This document shows, piece after piece, positions 62,841-64,000 of a stretch of 64,000 nucleotides of DNA. A model generated the notes under the pieces. The model searched no databases and was not told the DNA's origin. It saw nothing but the letters and a program-made list of their open reading frames with translations. Numbering within the stretch: the first letter of the stretch is position 1; each line of letters opens with the position of its first letter. The translations under genes were made by a program, and so were the position numbers. Source of the stretch: an uncultured Bacilli bacterium (lineage in GTDB: Bacteria > Bacillota_I > Bacilli_A > RF39 > UBA660); the NCBI GenBank assembly GCA_934096265.1, contig CAKOLI010000001.1, positions 186,001 through 250,000 on the forward strand, given 5' to 3'.

Positions 62841-62955
62841 TTGATAGTGATGAGTAATGTTAACCAAAAATGTCCTAAAACCCTTATTTTACTAGGGGGG
62901 GGGGCAATTACAAATCCTTATAAATAAAGGGTTTAAGCCTCATTTTAACTATCAA
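62841..62955 (+). repeat. Nested inverted repeat element with G10 loop
   Basis: TTGATAGT at 62841-62848 pairs with ACTATCAA at 62948-62955, and inside it AAACCCTTATTT at 62878-62889 pairs with AAATAAAGGGTTT at 62922-62934 with one extra A. The loop holds ten consecutive G at 62895-62904, by far the longest G run in the window. The element contains a 25-codon ORF. 62708-62840 and 62956-63115 hold no gene that I can support. Confidence 0.6.
62850..62927 (+). CDS. 25-residue ORF with a ten-G tract
   Basis: AGGAG at 62836-62840 precedes ATG 62850 (or GTG 62847). The peptide begins MSNVNQKCPKTLILL and continues GGG then AITNPYK to TAA 62925. The ten G's encode the Gly run; gain of one G gives a similar short end, while loss of one G opens a frame running to 62979-62981 with a different basic C-terminus. 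This could be a phase-variable peptide, or the coding frame may be chance in a structured element. The GG(G)A boundary recalls double-glycine leader cleavage sites, but this is only a resemblance. Confidence 0.35.
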   Translation: MSNVNQKCPKTLILLGGGAITNPYK

Positions 62956-63115
62956 AAATATATAAATCTATATTAGAGATATAGCTATTTTAGTTATATT
63001 TTTTGATATAGTTTTTTTATATTTAATTAGTAGTATCTTATTAGTTAATTCTACACATTTTTAAATTATAATGTGGTATGATAATTTTAATGATAGAAAG
63101 GGAGTAAGAAAATAT

Positions 63116-64000
63116 ATGGATAATAACAAGAGAATATATTTAATAATAGGAGTAATAACTATTACTATGCTAATAATGGGAGCAACTACTGCGTGGTTTA
63201 CTTGGAATAGTACAGATAATACAGATGTAACGTTTAATGTAGAAGGTTTAGATATTACTTATACAGGAGATGAAAATGTATTAAATAAAAAGCTATATCC
63301 TACATCCTCGATGACTAATACTGATAATGTAATACATAAATTTAGCCTAGTAACTACATCTAATATAGATATATATACTAAAATATCATTAGATATAATA
63401 AAACTAGATGATAACTTAAAAGATGTATCATTTAGATGGAACTTATATAAAGAAGATACATCTATTGCCAGTGGTAACTTTAGTAATGCTACAGTAGGTA
63501 GCGATGTACTACTTACTCAAGCAATGATAACAACTACATCAACTAATTACACATTATTTATCTGGATAGATGGAGAAAACTACAGTAACCCAATAGCCAT
63601 GGGAGATAAAGAGTTTTATTTTAAATTAAAACTAGAAGCAGGCCAACAGGTATATCTTACTCCAGAAGAGTGCTTTAACTTTGATGAAAGTACTGGTACT
63701 ATAACTAGTTATTTGTGCACTAGTGGTAATAGCAATAATTTACCAACTATAACGGATGTAGTAATACCTAGCGAAATTAATGGAGTAACAGTAACTGCAA
63801 TAAAAACTTGGGCATTTGTTAATCGTAATTTAACAAGCGTAACAATACCAGACAGTGTAATAACAATAGGAATGTATGCGTTTAATAATAACAAGCTAAC
63901 AAGTATAAAAATCCCAAATAGTGTAACAACAATAGGCAGTTCTGCTTTTGGTAGAAACAACATAACAAGTATTTATATTCCAGATAGTGTAACTTCAATA
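63116..64000 (+). CDS. BspA-type leucine-rich-repeat surface protein, 3' end outside window
   Basis: ATG 63116 follows GGGAG; the frame is open to the window end (295 codons). Residues 8-28 form a membrane segment or signal anchor (IIGVITITMLIMGATTAWF), followed by a TasA/camelysin-like beta domain to about 185, a linker with a Cys pair (CFNF..CTSG), then repeats of the LRR_5 (BspA) type: NGVTVTAIKTWAFVN, LTSVTIPDSVITIG, LTSIKIPNSVTTIG, ITSIYIPDSVTSI, with a 23-residue period. Such proteins bind host or other bacterial surfaces. Its A/C-rich coding sense differs from the T/G-rich genes to its left. Confidence 0.85.
   Translation, partial: MDNNKRIYLIIGVITITMLIMGATTAWFTWNSTDNTDVTFNVEGLDITYTGDENVLNKKLYPTSSMTNTDNVIHKFSLVTTSNIDIYTKISLDIIKLDDNLKDVSFRWNLYKEDTSIASGNFSNATVGSDVLLTQAMITTTSTNYTLFIWIDGENYSNPIAMGDKEFYFKLKLEAGQQVYLTPEECFNFDESTGTITSYLCTSGNSNNLPTITDVVIPSEINGVTVTAIKTWAFVNRNLTSVTIPDSVITIGMYAFNNNKLTSIKIPNSVTTIGSSAFGRNNITSIYIPDSVTSI

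Noticed and set aside
62700..63100. dif-like terminus site at the second composition change
   Set aside because: No 28-base XerC/XerD-type palindrome could be recognised, and the evidence for the change is under 1 kb long.
1..64000. Mycoplasma-type code with TGA as Trp
   Set aside because: Long genes such as eno, mutL, ppdK, ligA and essC use TGG for Trp and run to full family length without internal TGA, and several genes end at TGA.

Overview
The window reads as chromosome of an AT-rich, Gram-positive-type bacterium, most likely an uncultured gut member of the Bacilli close to Mollicutes, RF39 or Erysipelotrichales. This rests on very low GC, ribosome sites of the AGGAGG type, a nfo/DUF2624 pair as in Bacillus, NAD-dependent ligase, MutL with a C-terminal nuclease motif, penicillin-binding protein, phosphoketolase plus pyruvate phosphate dikinase, and a Bacillota-type (T7SSb) secretion cluster. 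Long housekeeping frames use TGG for Trp and are unbroken by TGA, so the standard bacterial code is used. The lineage assignment is inference.

Layout. 1-14.8 kb: a fused tRNA-modification enzyme (minus strand, cut by the window edge), an MFS permease, nfo, a PBP2-type transpeptidase, rpmG, efp, eno, mutL, lemA, a DUF2207 membrane protein and a YgjP-like metallopeptidase. 14.8-19.7 kb: an island with a leader peptide and attenuator, a RelA-like gene broken by one in-frame stop, an AsnRS-like catalytic domain, an amidohydrolase, an acetyltransferase and an unknown gene. A direct repeat bounds it and carries the 3' end of the upstream peptidase gene. 19.7-22.3 kb: 23S-type methyltransferase, rimM, trmD, an unknown gene and tRNA-Thr(CGT). 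22.3-23.1 kb: an unassigned structured RNA and a small minus-strand gene. 23.1-34.2 kb: small proteins, DUF1287, a 5'-3' exonuclease, two tandem M23 peptidases, a P-type ATPase, ligA and recD2.

34.3-38.5 kb: two paralogous anchored FGE-sulfatase-fold proteins whose last ~40 residues are divergent and compositionally foreign, as in targets of diversity-generating retroelements. 38.6-42.8 kb: gpmI and ppdK. 42.8-53.3 kb: a type VII secretion cluster (YukD-like protein, four WXG100 proteins, a helical WXG-like protein, DUF4176, a 949-residue effector with an HELGH metallopeptidase end, a small candidate immunity protein, EssC) enclosed by a perfect 50-bp repeat of the ppdK terminator. EsaA, EssA and EssB are absent from it. 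53.3-62.7 kb: surface or membrane proteins, two pseudogenes (DUF1697, DUF362), a sugar kinase, Smr, HD protein, tRNA-Arg(CCT) and phosphoketolase. 62.7-64 kb: a nested inverted repeat holding a 25-codon ORF with a ten-G tract, then the start of a BspA-type leucine-rich-repeat surface protein.

Common themes: both accessory islands sit exactly at the 3' end and terminator of a housekeeping gene, with that end duplicated. Base composition of the + strand switches at about 22.3 kb from A/C-rich to T/G-rich although genes keep the same orientation, and may switch back near 62.8 kb. enolase, gpmI, ppdK and phosphoketolase suggest fermentative sugar metabolism ending in glycolytic and phosphoketolase routes.
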